Under the pieces are notes generated by a model. The model did no database searches. It saw nothing but the letters and a program-made list of their open reading frames with translations, and was not told the DNA's origin. Made by a program: the position numbers and the translations under genes. A stretch of 64,000 nucleotides of DNA from Candidatus Paraprevotella stercoravium (GTDB lineage: Bacteria > Bacteroidota > Bacteroidia > Bacteroidales > Bacteroidaceae), in contig CALUIU010000006.1 of NCBI GenBank assembly GCA_944320795.1, positions 26,631-90,630 of the forward strand. Direction: 5' to 3'. Positions 18,120-27,482 of the stretch are shown here, in pieces (positions within the stretch are counted from its first letter, which is position 1; every line of letters begins with the position of its first letter).

Positions 18120-21100
18120 ATGAAACTCAAGAAACTGATTCTAAAAAATATCGCTTCCATAGAGGATGCTGAGATTTGTTTTGACCAGAATCCTTTGGAC
18201 AATGAACCGGTATTTCTCATCTGCGGAAATACCGGAAGTGGCAAGACAACCATTCTCGACGGTATCTGTCTGGCACTCTATAATGCCACGCCACGCATGG
18301 ACAAAACCGCAAAAGAGACCTATACAGACATCTCCGACCAGAATGACCGGCGCGAAGACTTTACCATAAACGACTGCCGGTTACTGATGCGCCGGAACAC
18401 AGCAGAAGCCTGGAGCATTCTGGAGTTTACCGGAAGCAATGAACACGAATACCGGGCCGAATGGTATGTGGCACGTGCCCACAAGCGTCTCAACGGAAAT
18501 CTGCAAAAGGTAAAATGGAGTCTGGAAGATCTTACGGAGCAAAAGACGTGGACCAAAGCCACGGAAATCGGACAGGAAATCCTGCATGCCGTAGGACTGA
18601 CTTTTGCCCAATACTGCCGGACCGCATTACTGGCACAAGGGGATTTTACCCAGTTTCTGCAAAGCAAGGAAACAGAGAAATCTGAAATTCTGGAGAAACT
18701 GACCGGAACTGAAATATACTCTCAAATCGGAGCCAAGATTTTTGCGCTGACCAGAGATAAAAAAAGGAATTACGAAGAACAGCAGCAGCGGCTTGGCGAC
18801 ATAAAAATCCTTTCGGAGGAAGAAGTCGGACAAATTCTGGCAGAAATAGAAAAACAGAAGCAGGAACTGAAAAGTAAAGAACTGGAACAGGAAGAAATCC
18901 GACGCAAAAGCGAATGGATAAAACAAAATCTGGAACTGACTCTGAATATAGAGCAATACCGGAAAAAACAAGAAGAGATTGAAAGGCAGTTAAATGAGCC
19001 TGAATGCAAAACCAAAGAGGAAATTCTAAGTCTGTGGACCGAGACAGAAGATATACGGAATATCATCAGACAAAAACAACGGTTAATTCAAGACCGAGAA
19101 ACCTGTCACGAAAAGCGGAAACAGCTTACCGAGACTTACCACCAGCTTATGAACACTTACTCCACCTGGCTGTCCGGTTTACAACAGCGACATCTGGAAT
19201 TGGAAAAACTGGAGCATGAACTGAAAGCCACCGCTAATCTAAAACCAATGTTCGAACAAAGCCAGACCATTTTGGGTAACCTGAGAAACCTGATGCGTTT
19301 TGACGAAAGGATCGAAAGCCACAACAAGGAACTCAAGAACCTTTCCGAACAACTTCCCAAACATCAAAACAGACTGCAGGAATGGCTGACGAAGCAGAAA
19401 ACAGGTGAACAGCGACTGGCCGAACAGCAAAGGTCAATTACCGACATAGGAAATCATTTGGGCAAAGACGAATATATCCTCCTGCAAGATGAACAGAAAA
19501 AACTTACGGAAGAACTGGTAAGACTGACTCAGGCGCAACAGATTATTCTGCTTTTGAGAGAAAAAGTAGAGCAAAGACAGAAGTCGGCAAACGAGTTGCA
19601 GCTGACTCAGGAAAAACTGAAACAACATATCCCTCTGGAAGAGGAAACCCGAAAAGCCGCGGCAAAAGCTGCCGAAATATTCCAACAGACGGAGGAACTT
19701 CTTGAAAAACAGAAACTGGCATTATCGGATTGGGCAAAAGAAATTCGCCAAAGGCTGCACCCCGGAGACACCTGTCCGGTATGTGGAAACCGTGTGGAAG
19801 CAAACCTCCGAGAAGAGGATTTCCAATCGGCACTGGCGCCGCTGCAGCAGGAACTGGAAAGGAAAAAGAAAGAAAAGGAACAGATTGAAAAGAAACTGAT
19901 CGAGCTGCAAGTACAAAAGGAAAATTTTCTTGAGCTGAGTGAAAAACAGAAAAAGAAATTCGAAGATGACCATGCGACTTACCGGACAACATACCAGCAG
20001 ACAGTAGACGCCTGCGCGGCCTGCGGTATCCTTCAGTTACAAAAGGAAACCCAAAATCTGATCAATGAAAAGATCCAAAAGAACAGAGACCGGCAGAATG
20101 AGATCGGAGCACGCATAAAAGTATTGCAGGAACAAATCAATCTGCTCCATCAAAAACAACAGGAAAAAGACCGTATACAGCAGGAGTTGGAACAGATACG
20201 CCGAAAAGCCAATGAAGAAGAACTACGCATAAACACCTTGCTTCAAGGACAAAAGGAACTGCAACGGACACTGTTACAAGATTTACAGGAAAAGAAGACT
20301 ACCGAACAGGCAACCTATCCCCAAATCCTATGGGAGGATTTTCAAATGGACACAACCGTTTCCCCCCAAATATGGATTGAAAGACTGGAAAAGGAAACTG
20401 CTGCCTATCTTCAAAAGACTGAACGCCAGAAGCAAATTCAGGAACAGATCGAACTGGGAGAGATACAACGGAAACAGACAGAACGGCTGCGGGAAATGGC
20501 TGTCGGTATATTTCCCGAATGGCAGGACTATGTAGCAGTATGCGAAACAGAAAATCCTCACCAGGAAACCGACTGGAATGAACTCATACGTTCGGCCAAC
20601 ACTCTGGATGAACGTATCAGACATCAGGAGCAGGAATGGCAACAGGCATCAATAGCCGAGAAAGCCTTTTTGGAAAGCCATCCGGATATTTCGAAAGAAA
20701 AAATTGAACGGATGAGTACACTCAGCGGAACAGCAGTGGAATCTTTCCGAAAAGAGATACAACAGCTGAAAGATCTTCTGTTACAATATCACACCAATCT
20801 GCAACAAAGCCTGAAACTCCGGCAAGAACTGCTGACCCGGAAACCGGAGCTGACCGAACAGGATACCCCAGAGCTACTGAATCAGGCACAGAAACGACTG
20901 ACCGACAGCATCGCACAGATCCATCAGCATATCGGACGGAATCAGGCACAGCTCGAAAACAATACGAATAATCTGAAAAAAAGCGAAGATCTGAGAAGGG
21001 AAATCGAAAAATGCGGAAACAGTTACCGGCAATGGTTCCGGTTATGTACTCTGTTCGGTGATGAGAAAGGTAAAAAGTTCCGGAACATCGCCCAAAGTTT

Positions 21101-21536
21101 TGTTCTGAAGGAATTGCTCGAAAGAGCCAATTTCTATTTGGAAAAGCTTACAGAACGCTACGAACTGAGCTGTCAGGCAGGCTCACTCACCATCTTGCTG
21201 ACCGACTGGTATCAGGGAGGAGTATCACGCCCGGCCAGCACTTTATCGGGCGGAGAAGGGTTTCTGGTATCCCTCTCACTGGCTTTGGGACTTTCTTCCT
21301 TGAACCGGCAAAGCCTGTCCGTTGACACACTTTTCATTGACGAAGGGTTTGGAACACTGAGCAGTGACTATTTAAACGTCGTGATGGACACTCTGGAACG
21401 CCTTCACCAGTTAGGTGGCAAAAAAGTGGGTATCATCAGCCATGTGGAGGGTTTGCGCGAACGTATCAAGACACAAATTCAAGTGAAGCGCATTGATCAG
21501 GGACGCAGTCGCATAGAAGTTAAACAGGAAAATTAG
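18120..21536 (+). CDS. sbcC: Exonuclease SbcCD, ATPase subunit C
   Basis: The 1138-residue SMC-like ATPase starts at the ATG at 18120 (MKLKKLILKNIASIEDAEI); the frame is open upstream, overlapping sbcD, but the extra residues are not family-like. Walker A is CGNTGSGKTTILDGICLALY (near residue 35) and the Q-loop region reaches LLAQGDFTQFLQS. Long Gln/Glu/Lys-rich coiled coils surround a zinc hook CPVC (C552, C555). The C-terminal half has the ABC signature LSGGEGFLVSLSLALGL and Walker B DTLFIDEGFGTLS. It acts with SbcD on DNA hairpins and ends. The hydrolase gene follows after 22 bases. Confidence 0.96.
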   Translation: MKLKKLILKNIASIEDAEICFDQNPLDNEPVFLICGNTGSGKTTILDGICLALYNATPRMDKTAKETYTDISDQNDRREDFTINDCRLLMRRNTAEAWSILEFTGSNEHEYRAEWYVARAHKRLNGNLQKVKWSLEDLTEQKTWTKATEIGQEILHAVGLTFAQYCRTALLAQGDFTQFLQSKETEKSEILEKLTGTEIYSQIGAKIFALTRDKKRNYEEQQQRLGDIKILSEEEVGQILAEIEKQKQELKSKELEQEEIRRKSEWIKQNLELTLNIEQYRKKQEEIERQLNEPECKTKEEILSLWTETEDIRNIIRQKQRLIQDRETCHEKRKQLTETYHQLMNTYSTWLSGLQQRHLELEKLEHELKATANLKPMFEQSQTILGNLRNLMRFDERIESHNKELKNLSEQLPKHQNRLQEWLTKQKTGEQRLAEQQRSITDIGNHLGKDEYILLQDEQKKLTEELVRLTQAQQIILLLREKVEQRQKSANELQLTQEKLKQHIPLEEETRKAAAKAAEIFQQTEELLEKQKLALSDWAKEIRQRLHPGDTCPVCGNRVEANLREEDFQSALAPLQQELERKKKEKEQIEKKLIELQVQKENFLELSEKQKKKFEDDHATYRTTYQQTVDACAACGILQLQKETQNLINEKIQKNRDRQNEIGARIKVLQEQINLLHQKQQEKDRIQQELEQIRRKANEEELRINTLLQGQKELQRTLLQDLQEKKTTEQATYPQILWEDFQMDTTVSPQIWIERLEKETAAYLQKTERQKQIQEQIELGEIQRKQTERLREMAVGIFPEWQDYVAVCETENPHQETDWNELIRSANTLDERIRHQEQEWQQASIAEKAFLESHPDISKEKIERMSTLSGTAVESFRKEIQQLKDLLLQYHTNLQQSLKLRQELLTRKPELTEQDTPELLNQAQKRLTDSIAQIHQHIGRNQAQLENNTNNLKKSEDLRREIEKCGNSYRQWFRLCTLFGDEKGKKFRNIAQSFVLKELLERANFYLEKLTERYELSCQAGSLTILLTDWYQGGVSRPASTLSGGEGFLVSLSLALGLSSLNRQSLSVDTLFIDEGFGTLSSDYLNVVMDTLERLHQLGGKKVGIISHVEGLRERIKTQIQVKRIDQGRSRIEVKQEN

Positions 21537-21558
21537 TAGTAAATACAAACAAAAAATT

Positions 21559-22953
21559 ATGAATCTCAATAAAAAAATCTCTATTTTACTGACGGCAGGC
21601 CTCTATCTTTGCCTGCCTTTGAATCTTATAGCCAAAGATAAAGAAACAGAAAAAAAAGGTGCAGTAGATGATATCGCCGTAATGAATTACTTCAGCAGGA
21701 ATATTGCACAAGACACCATTCTGCCTTTCCGGTGTGACCAGAAGTTGAAATCCGGAAATATAGAATCCGCAAGCAATCAGATATGGAACATCTGGAAAAC
21801 AGCAAACGCTCATTTGAAAGAAGAAAAGCTGATTCCACTCAAGAAATTACCCGAAGGTCATAAAGGACTCTGGAAACTGCCTGCCGAGAAAGAGCCTAAT
21901 GCGCAAATGCCCTATTACTGGGGATACAAAGGCAAATGTCCTGAAGCGGGTTATCCGCTGTTTCTGTATCTGCATGGCTCCGGACCAAAGGACCAAGAAT
22001 GGTATACCGGCTGGAGACTGGCACAGATGTTTGAAGACAATCCTTCGGTATACTTTATCCCTCAAATACCCAACGAAGGAGCCTACTATCGCTGGTGGCA
22101 GAAAGCCAAGATCTATGCCTGGGAGCGTCTGTTCCGTCAGGCCATGCTTTCCGATTCCATTGACGCCAACCGCTTTTATTGTTTCGGTATTTCAGAAGGC
22201 GGATACGGCAGCCAGCGCCTGGCCTCCTACTATGCCGACTATCTGGCCGCAGCAGGCCCTATGGCCGGAGGCGAACCTCTGATCAACGCCCCGGTGGAGA
22301 ATTGCATGAACATCGGTTATTCCATGCTGACCGGTTCCGAGGACTATGGTTTTTACCGCAACACACTGACGCAATATACCTTGGCGGCATTTGACAGTCT
22401 GGAACAGAAGTATCCGGGATGTTATCGCCATCGCATCGCCCTTATTCCGGGACGCGGCCACGGCATTGACTACCGCCCCACTACCCCTTGGCTGAAAGAC
22501 TTCGTGCGCAATCCGCAACCCAAAAGTTTCATCTGGGAGGATTTTGAGATGGACGGTATCTACCGCCGGGGATTCTATAATCTGGCCATCGTAGAACGTG
22601 CTCCACTAAAATCCGGAGAACGCACCGTATACACCATGCAGATTACAGACAACCGCATTGATCTGGAGGTTAAGAATGTAACCTACAAGGTTGTGGAAAC
22701 CGATCCACAGTGGGGCATTGGACTGAAATACCAAAAGACCTGTCAGGATGCCAAACAGGGCAAATTCCTGATCTATCTTTCTTCCGATCTGGTCAATCTG
22801 GGACGAAAAGTATCGGTCTACGTAAACGGCAAGAAAGCCTATGCGGGCAAGCCTCAGCAGCGTCTGGAGCATCTGGTAAACAGCTGCATCACCTTTGCCG
22901 ATCCGGAACGCCTGTTCCCGGCCGCTGTAGCCATTGATCTTGAAAAACTATAA
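21559..22953 (+). CDS. Secreted alpha/beta-hydrolase (esterase-like)
   Basis: This 464-residue protein has an N-terminal signal peptide (ISILLTAGLYLCLPLNLIA). The hydrolase fold is seen in PLFLYLHGSGPKDQEW (oxyanion strand) and the nucleophile elbow FGISEGGYGSQRLA with S212. The catalytic histidine is probably in PGRGHGIDYRP. The C-terminal ~140 residues form a separate beta-rich part (VKNVTYKVVETDP, KVSVYVNGKKAYAGK). The arrangement resembles the large esterase/PHB-depolymerase-like hydrolases of Bacteroidales; the substrate cannot be told. It lies 22 bases after sbcC and 13 before a protease lipoprotein, so all four may be co-transcribed. Confidence 0.78.
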   Translation: MNLNKKISILLTAGLYLCLPLNLIAKDKETEKKGAVDDIAVMNYFSRNIAQDTILPFRCDQKLKSGNIESASNQIWNIWKTANAHLKEEKLIPLKKLPEGHKGLWKLPAEKEPNAQMPYYWGYKGKCPEAGYPLFLYLHGSGPKDQEWYTGWRLAQMFEDNPSVYFIPQIPNEGAYYRWWQKAKIYAWERLFRQAMLSDSIDANRFYCFGISEGGYGSQRLASYYADYLAAAGPMAGGEPLINAPVENCMNIGYSMLTGSEDYGFYRNTLTQYTLAAFDSLEQKYPGCYRHRIALIPGRGHGIDYRPTTPWLKDFVRNPQPKSFIWEDFEMDGIYRRGFYNLAIVERAPLKSGERTVYTMQITDNRIDLEVKNVTYKVVETDPQWGIGLKYQKTCQDAKQGKFLIYLSSDLVNLGRKVSVYVNGKKAYAGKPQQRLEHLVNSCITFADPERLFPAAVAIDLEKL

Positions 22954-22966
22954 AACAAGAATAGAT

Positions 22967-24052
22967 ATGAAACGGACAAATATCCTTCAGACTTCCTCAC
23001 TTCTTTTATGGTTGCTGACCGGCATTCTTTTCGGTGCCTGTAACCAGAGCGAAGAGGCCATCAACGAAAAGTGCGGAAGCGGTGTGGTCCTGATCAAGAA
23101 TCAGGGCTATTATGAACTGAGCATCCCGAACGGCGGAAGCATTTACTTTACCAACTATTCCAAAGAAGAAGGACTGGTACAATTTACCATCAATCCGGAC
23201 TCCATTGTTCCTTTTGAATCTTATGGTACCGGTTTCTTCGTGTCTGATGAAGGGCTGATTGCCACCAACCATCATGTCATCGCCCCTTATGTTTCACCCA
23301 GCGAAGTGAAACAGGCCATCCGCGAAGTAGTGCGCCAGGTACAGGCACAGCTAAGTGCCGAATATGACCAGATGGTGGCCATCCAGAAAGAAGTACAGCA
23401 ACGACAGATGCTGAAATATATGTTCGGACAGGACTATACGGAGGAAAGCTACACGGCCGCGTGGATCGAATCGCAGATGGAATCGTACCGACGGCTGTAT
23501 CAGGCCTATTCCTCACTGAACATTGCTCAGGCACAATTGAAACTGCGCAACAAAATAGACATCGCCTATAATGACAGCTACATCAAAAGCGAGGCCGATT
23601 TCCATTCCTGCAATCTGGTAGGCAGCGACGAGGAGCATGATCTGGCTCTGATCCAGCTTGCCGACGGCAAGACGCCTCAGGGACGCTATGTATTTCCGGT
23701 AAGCGACACTGATCCGCTCGAGGATTATTCCATCTGGGAACAGGCCATGAAAACCATCCATGCCGACAAGAACCAGCGTCTGGTCATGATCGGTTATAAT
23801 CTGGGACCGGTATTGGCCGTGACCAATCAGGGCATCAAGGCACAATACACTTCGGGAAGCATCAGCCAGAAGGACGAGGACCGCATCCTGTATTCCATTC
23901 CGGCTCTGCACGGTTCCAGCGGTTCGCCCGTGATCAATGCCCGCGGACAACTGGTGGCCATCCAATATGCCGGACTGGACAAGACACAAAGCTTTAATTA
24001 TGGCATCCGTTCCATCCATCTGCGCCGGCTGATGGATAAGGCCGGAGAATAA
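22967..24052 (+). CDS. Lipoprotein trypsin-like serine protease with helical insertion
   Basis: The product has 361 residues from the ATG at 22967, with a lipoprotein signal and lipobox LFGAC (C25). The protease fold shows GTGFFVSDEGLIATNHHVI (catalytic His about 103), HDLALIQL (Asp) and LHGSSGSPVINARGQLVAIQY (Ser). Between His and Asp there is an extra segment of about 100 residues, mostly charged helix (KQAIREVVRQVQAQ, EVQQRQMLKYM), not seen in ordinary trypsin-like folds; the His-side motif recalls S46 dipeptidyl-peptidases, but the protein is far too short for that family. It is likely on the periplasmic or outer face of the envelope. The gene lies directly downstream of the esterase. Confidence 0.8.
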   Translation: MKRTNILQTSSLLLWLLTGILFGACNQSEEAINEKCGSGVVLIKNQGYYELSIPNGGSIYFTNYSKEEGLVQFTINPDSIVPFESYGTGFFVSDEGLIATNHHVIAPYVSPSEVKQAIREVVRQVQAQLSAEYDQMVAIQKEVQQRQMLKYMFGQDYTEESYTAAWIESQMESYRRLYQAYSSLNIAQAQLKLRNKIDIAYNDSYIKSEADFHSCNLVGSDEEHDLALIQLADGKTPQGRYVFPVSDTDPLEDYSIWEQAMKTIHADKNQRLVMIGYNLGPVLAVTNQGIKAQYTSGSISQKDEDRILYSIPALHGSSGSPVINARGQLVAIQYAGLDKTQSFNYGIRSIHLRRLMDKAGE

Positions 24053-24175
24053 ACTATAGGCGGCCCGCCAGAAGAAAACAACCCGAAAATCAAACCGGTT
24101 ATCAAAAGTTTTCAATACGGCAAACAGATTCTGAATCAAGGAAGAATTCCACGTTTAAGAAAGAAGATTTCATCC

Positions 24176-25459
24176 ATGGGAAAAATAAAGGATAACACCA
24201 AAAATCTATGGAACCATACGGAACAGGTTCCCATCTTTGTGTATCTGCTCCGTTGGCTGATACTTTCTGCACTGTCGGGAGCAGTCATCGGCAGTGGCTC
24301 TGCCCTGTTGCTCGTTTCGCTCGAATGGGCCACCCGGACCCGTGAAGAGCATCTGTGGCTCATTGCCCTCCTGCCTTTGGCCGGACTGCTCATTGGTCTG
24401 ATGTATCACTATTGGGCCGGAACAGCTTCCAAAGGAAACAATTATCTGATTGAGGAAATCCGCTCCCCCAACGGTATCATCCCCTTCCGCATGGCTCCTT
24501 TGGTCTATATCGGTACGGTACTGACCCACCTGTTCGGAGGTTCTGCCGGACGAGAAGGCACAGGAGTACAGATGGGTGGAGCTCTGGCCGACCGTTTTTC
24601 GAAGTATCTGCATCTGCCGACACGCGACCATCAGATTATGGTCACTATCGGCATCAGTGCCGGTTTTGCTTCGGTATTCGGCACCCCTCTGGCCGGAGCG
24701 GTCTTTGCCCTGGAAGTTGTAATTATCGGACGTATGCGCTATGATGCCATTCTTCCGGCTTTTCTCTCAGCCGTATTTGCCCATCTCGCCTGTGAAGCCT
24801 GGGGAGTAAGCCATACACATTATCATATAGGAACTGTCCCGTCCATCAATCCCCAACTGATATTATGGACCCTGCTGGTTTCGATAGCTTTTGGAATGGT
24901 CTCCATGCTCTTCTCCAGAAGCGTAAGTTTCTGGAGCCGGTTCAGCAGCAAGTATATCGCTTATCCCCCCTTCCGTCCGCTGATAGGAGGCGTAGTGATT
25001 GCACTCGCTGTATGGCTGCTGGGCACCACCAAATATATCGGTCTGGGAGTACCTACGCTGGTAGCTTCTTTCCACGAACAGCAGCAACTCTATGACTTTG
25101 TTCTGAAACTGCTGTTCACCACCTTTACCATTGGCGTAGGATTCAAGGGTGGCGAGGTGACCCCCCTCTTCTTCATCGGTGCGACCTTGGGAAGTGCCCT
25201 TTCAGCCTGGGCGCCCATGCCGATGGGCCTTTTGGCCGGTATGGGTTTCGTAGCCGTATTCTCCGGAGCGACCAACACCCCCGTGGCCTGCACGCTGATG
25301 GGGATCGAACTGTTTGGAGCCGAGGCCGGCATCTACATCGGTCTGGCCTGTGTTACCGCCTATCTATTTTCGGGCCATACCGGAATCTATACGGCACAGA
25401 TCATCGGATCGCCCAAACACCAGAAGTATATGAACATGAAAGGAAAAACCTTAAAATAA
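24176..25459 (+). CDS. CLC-family antiporter/channel, fluoride-type (CLC-F-like) motifs
   Basis: This 427-residue polytopic membrane protein of the voltage-gated chloride channel family has about ten helices, and the C-terminal CBS domains are absent. Key pore motifs differ from chloride-type CLCs: the GSGIP position reads KGNNYLIEE (N88, N89), the gating glutamate sits in SAGREGTGVQMG (E127; GREGT instead of GREGP), and the later filter reads GFKGGEVTPLFFIGATLG. These variants are those I associate with CLC-F fluoride/proton antiporters. No fluoride (crcB) riboswitch is recognisable in the 123 bases upstream. An alternative is a plain chloride transporter. A terminator follows. Confidence 0.85.
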   Translation: MGKIKDNTKNLWNHTEQVPIFVYLLRWLILSALSGAVIGSGSALLLVSLEWATRTREEHLWLIALLPLAGLLIGLMYHYWAGTASKGNNYLIEEIRSPNGIIPFRMAPLVYIGTVLTHLFGGSAGREGTGVQMGGALADRFSKYLHLPTRDHQIMVTIGISAGFASVFGTPLAGAVFALEVVIIGRMRYDAILPAFLSAVFAHLACEAWGVSHTHYHIGTVPSINPQLILWTLLVSIAFGMVSMLFSRSVSFWSRFSSKYIAYPPFRPLIGGVVIALAVWLLGTTKYIGLGVPTLVASFHEQQQLYDFVLKLLFTTFTIGVGFKGGEVTPLFFIGATLGSALSAWAPMPMGLLAGMGFVAVFSGATNTPVACTLMGIELFGAEAGIYIGLACVTAYLFSGHTGIYTAQIIGSPKHQKYMNMKGKTLK

Positions 25460-25464
25460 TCCTT

Positions 25465-25507
25465 GTTTCGTCCCTATCCGTATTCAGTCAACGAATAGGG
25501 ACGAAAC
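25465..25507 (+). terminator. Hairpin terminator after the CLC gene
   Basis: A 13-bp perfect stem (GTTTCGTCCCTAT / ATAGGGACGAAAC) starts 5 bases after the stop codon and is followed by GTTTTTAAAA. It shares the TTTCGTCCC core with the long palindrome at 3238-3303. Confidence 0.88.
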
Positions 25508-25568
25508 GTTTTTAAAAAGGTATTTACCCTCAAAAGGATCAGCAATAAGCGACTTTTTACTTAAAAAA

Positions 25569-25611
25569 TGTAATTATAGAATTGTCATTACACCGAATCC
25601 TCGTAAATTTG
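25569..25611 (+). promoter_or_regulatory. Promoter and probable operator of the ArsR-type gene
   Basis: The -7 element TAAATTTG (25604-25611) with ATTG (25581-25584) at 19-base spacing makes a reasonable promoter. An inverted repeat TGTAAT-N12-ATTACA (25569-25592) covers the -33 element, the layout expected for an autorepressed ArsR-family gene. Confidence 0.55.
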
Positions 25612-25628
25612 TAGATAATTATAAAAAG

Positions 25629-25955
25629 ATGACCGAAAAAAAGAACTATACAGAAAGACAGGAGCGCATTGCCCGCTTTGCAAAGGCCTTGGGACATCCG
25701 GCACGAATTGCCATCATGGAGTTTCTGGCCAAGCAACAGACATGCTACTTTGGAGCCATACACGAAGAGCTGCCGATATCGAAGGCTACCGTGTCGCAAC
25801 ATCTCAAAGAACTGAAAGACGCCGGACTCATACAAGGTGAGCTCGAAACGCCCAAAGTAAAATACTGCATCAATCAAGACAATTGGTTATTGGCAAAATC
25901 ATTATTCAAAGATTTTCTGGAAACTAAACTGAACAAAAAAAGTTGTTGCCAATAA
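25629..25955 (+). CDS. ArsR-family winged-helix regulator
   Basis: This 108-residue regulator opens with RFAKALGHPARIAIMEFLAK, then a recognition helix in ISKATVSQHLKELKDAGL and the wing GELETPKVKYCI, the standard ArsR/SmtB fold. Possible sensing thiols are C41 in KQQTCYFG, one in the wing (KYCIN) and the terminal pair in KKSCCQ. There is no adjacent transporter or reductase of the classic arsenic type; the neighbours are the CLC gene upstream and a PurF-like gene downstream. The likely operator is in front of its own promoter. Confidence 0.88.
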   Translation: MTEKKNYTERQERIARFAKALGHPARIAIMEFLAKQQTCYFGAIHEELPISKATVSQHLKELKDAGLIQGELETPKVKYCINQDNWLLAKSLFKDFLETKLNKKSCCQ

Positions 25956-26075
25956 ACTATCTTAAGAAAATCTGACAATTGTCTTTTTTTCACCAGAACG
26001 GAATCTGACTGTTGTCAGGACAAATAAAACAAATCAACACTACTAATTAAAATAACTTCAAAAACATTAAAAGGA

Positions 26076-27482
26076 ATGGGTGGTTTTTTTGGAACAGTCT
26101 CGATGACTGAATGTGTAACCGATTTATTCTACGGCACAGACTACAACTCACATTTGGGAACGAAGCGTGCCGGTATGGCTACGTATGCCGAAGGAAAAGG
26201 ATTCATGAGAAAGATTCACAGTTTGGAAAGTTCTTACTTCCGAACAAAATTTGAAGACGAACTTCCGTCCTTCGAGGGCAAATCCGGTATTGGTGTGATC
26301 AGCGACACCGACCCGCAGCCTATCATGCTCAACTCTCATCTGGGTAAGTTTGCCATTGTCACTGTTGCCAAGATCAACAATGCCGAAGAACTGGCAAAGG
26401 AATTGCTGGAAGCAAACATGCACTTTGCCGAAATGAGCATGGGAAAAACCAATCCTACGGAACTGATCGCCCTGCTGATCATTCAAGGTAAAGACTTTGT
26501 GAGCGGTATCGAAAATGTGTTCAACAAAATCAAAGGCTCCTGCTCTATGCTGATCCTGACAGAGGACGGTATTATTGCCGCACGCGACAAATGGGGACGC
26601 ACCCCGATCGTTATCGGAAAGAAAGACGGTGCCTATGCCGCAACCAGTGAATCCAGCAGTCTGCCGAATCTGGATTTTGAAATTGACCGCTATGTAGGAC
26701 CGGGCGAAATCATCCGCATGCGTGCCACCGGACTGGAACAGTTGCGCGCCCCGAACAAGGAAATGCAGATCTGTTCTTTCCTGTGGGTTTACTACGGTTT
26801 CCCGGTTTCCTGTTATGAGGGAAGAAATGTGGAGGAAGTACGCTTCCAAAGCGGTTACAAAATGGGACAGACCGATGACTCGGAAGTGGACTGCGCCTGC
26901 GGTATTCCTGATTCGGGAGTAGGTATGGCTTTGGGTTATGCCGAAGGAAAGGGAATCCCTTATCACCGTGCCATCTCCAAATACACTCCGACATGGCCGA
27001 GGAGCTTCACACCAAGCAATCAGGAAATGCGTTCATTGGTAGCCAAGATGAAGCTGATTCCGAACCGTGCCATGCTTCAAGGCAAGCGTGTGCTTTTCTG
27101 CGATGACTCCATCGTACGCGGAACGCAGTTACGTGACAACGTAAACGTACTGTATGATTACGGAGCAAAAGAAGTACATATGCGTATCGCCTGCCCACCG
27201 TTGATCTACGGCTGTCCGTTCATCGGCTTCACTTCTTCAAAGAGCGACATGGAACTGATCACCCGCCGCATCATCAAGGAGATTGAAGGCGACGAAAATG
27301 CCAAATTGGACAAATACGCCACAACCGACTCTCCGGAATACAAGGAACTGGTGGAGCGCATCCGTGCCCGTTTCGGACTGACCTCTCTGAAGTTCAACAC
27401 TTTAGAAACCCTGATCGAAGCTATCGGACTGCCTAAGTGCAAAGTCTGCACTCACTGTTTCGACGGCTCCAGCAAGTTCTGA
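26076..27482 (+). CDS. PurF-like amidophosphoribosyltransferase homologue lacking the N-terminal catalytic cysteine
   Basis: This 468-residue protein has the two-domain layout of glutamine PRPP amidotransferase: an N-terminal Ntn-hydrolase domain (1-230) and a phosphoribosyltransferase domain with the PRPP loop VLFCDDSIVRGTQ (near residue 340). Cysteines suited to the 4Fe-4S cluster of Bacillus-type PurF are present (VDCACGIPDSG, IACPP, and KCKVCTHCFDG at the end). The N-terminus reads MGGFFGTVS, where active PurF reads MCGIFG, so the nucleophile cysteine that should be exposed after Met removal is glycine. The next glutaminase motif is also altered (HLGTKRAG rather than HRGQESAG). No alternative start restores a cysteine. 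It may use free ammonia or have another role. Confidence 0.85.
   Translation: MGGFFGTVSMTECVTDLFYGTDYNSHLGTKRAGMATYAEGKGFMRKIHSLESSYFRTKFEDELPSFEGKSGIGVISDTDPQPIMLNSHLGKFAIVTVAKINNAEELAKELLEANMHFAEMSMGKTNPTELIALLIIQGKDFVSGIENVFNKIKGSCSMLILTEDGIIAARDKWGRTPIVIGKKDGAYAATSESSSLPNLDFEIDRYVGPGEIIRMRATGLEQLRAPNKEMQICSFLWVYYGFPVSCYEGRNVEEVRFQSGYKMGQTDDSEVDCACGIPDSGVGMALGYAEGKGIPYHRAISKYTPTWPRSFTPSNQEMRSLVAKMKLIPNRAMLQGKRVLFCDDSIVRGTQLRDNVNVLYDYGAKEVHMRIACPPLIYGCPFIGFTSSKSDMELITRRIIKEIEGDENAKLDKYATTDSPEYKELVERIRARFGLTSLKFNTLETLIEAIGLPKCKVCTHCFDGSSKF

Noticed and set aside
24053..24175. Fluoride (crcB) riboswitch upstream of the CLC gene.
   Set aside because: The conserved GGNGAUGG and GAUGNCUCC-like blocks could not be found in this gap.
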